Source of the DNA: Chlorophyllum brunneum
Lineage: Eukaryota > Basidiomycota > Agaricomycetes > Agaricales > Agaricaceae
Reading direction: 5' to 3'
Assembly: GCA_963576785.1 (NCBI GenBank)
Contig: OY756145.1
Location: 992,001 to 1,056,000, forward strand
Length of the DNA stretch: 64,000 nucleotides
Each line of letters starts with the position of its first letter. Position 1 is the stretch's first letter. The notes under the pieces are model-generated. The model worked only from the letters and a program-made list of their open reading frames with translations, ran no database searches and had not been told where the DNA came from. The translations under genes were made by a program, and so were the position numbers. Positions 60,608 through 64,000 of the stretch are shown piece after piece.

Positions 60608-63600
60608 CTTTTTTTTTTTTTTCTTTTTTTTTTACATCAACATGTTTAAGGTGGTGCATGATTGCAGTCCACCTGTATCTACTATGACATATAGGCTACA
60701 AAGGTAGGTAAAAGAAGACGGGCTCTCCCCTGGCTGAACTAGACTGCCAACAGGTGGTCTAGGTGAACAGTCACAGAAACGCGCACGGATGCATGAATCC
60801 TAGACCAGAATGATAAGCGACCCCTAGCCTCCCCTCCCTAGGGAGAGTATGCATCAATTCACAATTAACTCCTACACATGTCGGAGATGTGGGGAGCTAG
60901 CAGGGGCTGCGTTGCATTATCCAACTCCTGCAAGCAGTGTTTTGGACCTAAACACAAACGCTAAAGGGTTACACATAAGAAAACCTACCAGCTGGTCAAT
61001 AGAGACTGGCAGGCCACAACATCTCTTGTACAAAGGACAAGAGCACAAGATATGAGTGTGGGTCTCCTTTGGAGACCCACACTCACAGCCAACAGGCTCT
61101 AGAGGATGGAACTGGGAGCAGTACTTGCCAGTCAGTGCATGCCTGAGGATGGCACAATCCACCCTCGTCGCAATAGACTGAGAGGGAAAAAAAGGAAGCC
61201 AAAAACCTCCATGGAGGTATGTTGGCTGTAAGACTTTGTTCTTACTGTCCTTGAGAACAAGGAAGTTCGAACCTTGATAAGAGGAGTCCTGGAAGGTAAC
61301 CTTCCAGGCCTTCTGAACAGTTGCTACATTGAGCTTATGCAGTGCATCAATAGACGTCACTGGACTGCATCCAGTGGCAACCTGAAGATCAGTGGCAAAT
61401 AAATGCACCTCCTGATGAATGGACCATTTTCCTGAGGACAGAACGGACCAGAAAGTGAGGGAGCAGTCAGGACAATCCCTGAACCAATCCAACAAGAGAC
61501 AACAAACAGCCAGGGAGTGTCTTTGACCAGAGTGTATGGATGGGTCAAGAGCTCGTTTGGCAGAACCAATTGAGTCTGTAAAGACCGCAATGTGTACAGC
61601 TTCAGAAACTGCTGTAGCAGTTTCCAGAGCCATATGAATGGCAAAAATCTCAGCATCTGGGACTGTGACTTTGCCAGCTAGATGATGCAACACATGAAGC
61701 AAATGCATTCCCCTATAAATGTGGGCAGCCAAAACCGCCTGGTAGTCTCCAATCAGTGGCAGACTTGTATCTGTTACTGCATAGACCACCTGTCTGTCCT
61801 CACAATACTCATGAAGAGTATCATTGAGCAAGTCTACTTGACAACCTGTAGGGTTTCCACCAAGTGAGGTGTCAAATGTTTTGTAAGTCACCTAGGCTAC
61901 ATGGCAGTCTAGGAGATGAGAACCTGGCGATGCTTCGAGCACAAATGGCTCAAACACCTCCATCAAGTCTGGCAAACAAGAGTTTGCCTCTGTGACCAGT
62001 CCCTTGACCTTAACTGCCTGAGTGGGAGTCATGAGAGCAATCAATCTGGGGTGTGGAACACAACCTCCTATGTACTGCCACCCCATGATGGAGCAAACAG
62101 GGTGGTTCTCAGAAAGGGTGGCTACCCTGTGGACAGCATGGGTAGCCAGTTTCTTGAGATGGAGGTAGATGGGGATGAGGCCAGCCAAGGCTTCAGCACC
62201 TCCAGTAGGGCTGGTGCAGAAGGCACCAGTGATCTACAACGCAGCTTTCCACTGCATAGTGTTAAGTTGTTTCAGAAGAGCCTTGTTATGGGCACCTTTG
62301 TAAAACTATAACCAAAACCCATACATAGCGATAGGCACTACACATGAGCAGTAAAGAGTCCTCTTCTGAGCAGGAAGAAGGCCTTGCGATGAGTTACCAA
62401 GCATGCCCATGGCCTTGACTGTGGACAAAGACTTAGTAGCATAATGTCAAATGTGCTCTTTGAAAGTGAGAGCATGGTTGGAGAAAAAACCCAAGTACCT
62501 CCAATGGGTCTTAGGGCATAATGGAGTGTTGCTAGTATGGGGAGCATACCCCAAATCCAGCAGTGGGTTATCATCTCCCCATTTATGGGAGAAATGAAAA
62601 ACTTCGGACTTGTTGTGCTTGACGGCAAGCCCAAACGAGGTAGTCAAATAATATATAATCTGGTATGCCTACTTGAGGCATATCAAATTAGGCTCCCAGG
62701 TTTTAGCCTGGGCAATGGCAAGACCATTGTCAACATATGAGAGCAGAGTACTTCCAAGCACAATTGCCTCCCTGTCATAAAGTTTCATGAAGGGGGCAAG
62801 ATAAAGGCCGGAGAGGACAGGAGAGAGCAATGAGCCCTGACCTACCCCTATGTCTGCCTGTCTGAGATCAGACTTGTGGTCCCCCCACACATACTGTGTA
62901 GAACGGCCGACCAAATAAGAAGCAAAGAATCTACCCACACAGGGGTCAAATCCTTGCTTCTATAGGATTGCCAACAACATAGAGTGGTTGAGCAAAGGAA
63001 AGAACTGAGCGATGTCAAATGCAACAATGCTAGTCTTGAGGTCCTTGGCCCACCCCGCACAAACAATGTGGGTTAGGAGCATCCCAGCATTATCAGTGGA
63101 CCTCTGACAGATACCACTGAGCTGATTTGGATGAAAAACTCCATGTTTGACTGAGTCAAACTGGAGGCAATTTGAGATCATTTTCTCGATGAGCTTGCCA
63201 AAGGTGTTTAGAAGCACAATGGGCCTGAATGCCTTAGGTGTTGAGTAGGACAGCTTGCCTAGTTTTGGTATGATAACCGACAAGCTTTCCTTGAAATGGG
63301 ATGGCCAATGACCCATATGCATGCAGGCATTAGCTATCCCAATAAATAGCTAAAGGACATTGGGGTTCTCGGTGATCTCTTTGAGGTGGGTCCACATTAT
63401 GTGGTCTGGCCCTGGGGTGGACACACCTGAGCAAGCACTCAGGGCATCCATCAGCTCTATGGCTGAGAAATGGACCCACTCCCTAGCCGGAAGGCTCGGC
63501 AGTGGGTCAAGAACAGAAATATCCACAGCTCAGCCAGAAGCTGAGTTGTAGGTATTGTGGAGTGCATCCCAGAGATCTGGGAGTGCATGACATGGCTCTC

Positions 63601-64000
63601 CATTGTACTGGATAGCCTCACAGGGTGGAAGCTTCTGCTTCTGGACCCATTCCATAAGGTCCCACGGTCGCTTGTTAGAAGAAGCAATCTCCTTGATGTG
63701 AGTATTAAAGAAGTTACATTTAGCATGCTTCTTAGCATGTCTAAAATTAGAGTAGTCATTGTGAGAACAAGTCTTATGATATCTCCCAAAGGTTTCACAG
63801 CATTCCTGGTTCCACCAGGGCTTAGAGCAGCAAGTGATCATGATGTCCACTGCATGGGCTTCCCACACAGTAGAGAAGGCCTCTGCCATGGCATGAACTG
63901 TGGCTTCAACCTCATCAGTGGTAGAAGGTTCTGGAAGTCTAGCTACTTCACAGAGGTCCCAGATAACATCAGTGAGGAAGAGCACTACCTTTTTGCCACC
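60608..64000 (-). mobile_element. LINE B copy 3, minus strand, running off the window
   Basis: The A-tail is the poly-T run at 60608-60633. Upstream of it, on the minus strand, come the 3' UTR (60634-60916), a 324-codon open frame (60917-61891) with RNase H (AVTDTSLPLIGDY, VPDAEIFAIH, VFTDSIGSAK) and the knuckle CECGSPKETHTHILCSC, then RT to about 63500 and the endonuclease/RT linker to the edge. In RT, FDIAQFFPLLNHSM and GQGSLLSPVLSGLYLAPF are kept, but motif C is SYVDNGLAI, with one catalytic aspartate lost. Stops include about 61889, 62669 (TAG), 63352 and 63530 (TGA). Confidence 0.9.

Overview
The window looks like nuclear DNA of a filamentous basidiomycete (Agaricomycetes-like). The reasons are many spliceosomal introns of about 45-60 bp with GT..AG ends and CTNAC-like branch sites, intergenic gaps often under 300 bp, fungal housekeeping proteins, and retrotransposons of the chromovirus and gag/EN/RT/RNase H LINE types. 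I cannot name the species. There is no sign of a bacterial replicon, CRISPR array, rRNA or tRNA gene. Positions 1-23725 form a compact gene block: TAF10 (873-1568 +), an FAD-dependent aromatic monooxygenase (1673-3630 -), the SAGA subunit SGF73 (4550-5754 +), an uncharacterised 167-residue protein (6081-6584 -), a kinase-fold protein with degenerate catalytic motifs (6996-8219 -), a p24/Emp24 cargo receptor (8516-9317 +), mitochondrial enoyl reductase ETR1 (9374-10854 -), a DNA-ligase-IV-like ligase (10883-14131 -), an STK32/YANK-type AGC kinase (14823-16585 -), guanylate kinase GUK1 (16736-17468 +) and an ABCC/MRP transporter (17581-23725 +). They share no pathway, apart from TAF10 and SGF73, which both belong to SAGA. 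Several pairs share short divergent promoters or nearly touch.

From about 23.8 kb to the right edge I find no host gene; the DNA is a nested retrotransposon island. First comes AT-rich decayed DNA. Next is a degenerate plus-strand Ty3/gypsy chromovirus (25214-32212). A minus-strand chromovirus 3' half (32213-34721) has its LTR lodged in the 3' LTR of the first. Then come three related non-LTR (LINE) families, called A, B and C here. A plus-strand LINE B copy is split into three pieces (34722-35065, 41845-44384, 51063-52728) by two essentially full-length LINE A copies in opposite orientations (35066-41844 + and 44385-51062 -), each flanked by a clear target-site duplication. Further minus-strand LINE B copies (52729-56395 and 60608-64000) and LINE C fragments (58283-60607) follow.

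The most interesting structure is this nested pair of LINE A copies. It forms an inverted repeat with arms of about 6.7 kb and a 2.5 kb spacer. The LINE A ORF1 stop and ORF2 start overlap as ATGA, which suggests coupled re-initiation. The minus copy is one open frame of 1351 codons broken only by three TGA codons, two of them at positions that are CGA and one CGG in the sister copy. Stops shared between separate LINE B copies suggest amplification of already defective elements. Two chromoviruses also carry unusual coding stretches between pol and the 3' LTR, one sense and one antisense.
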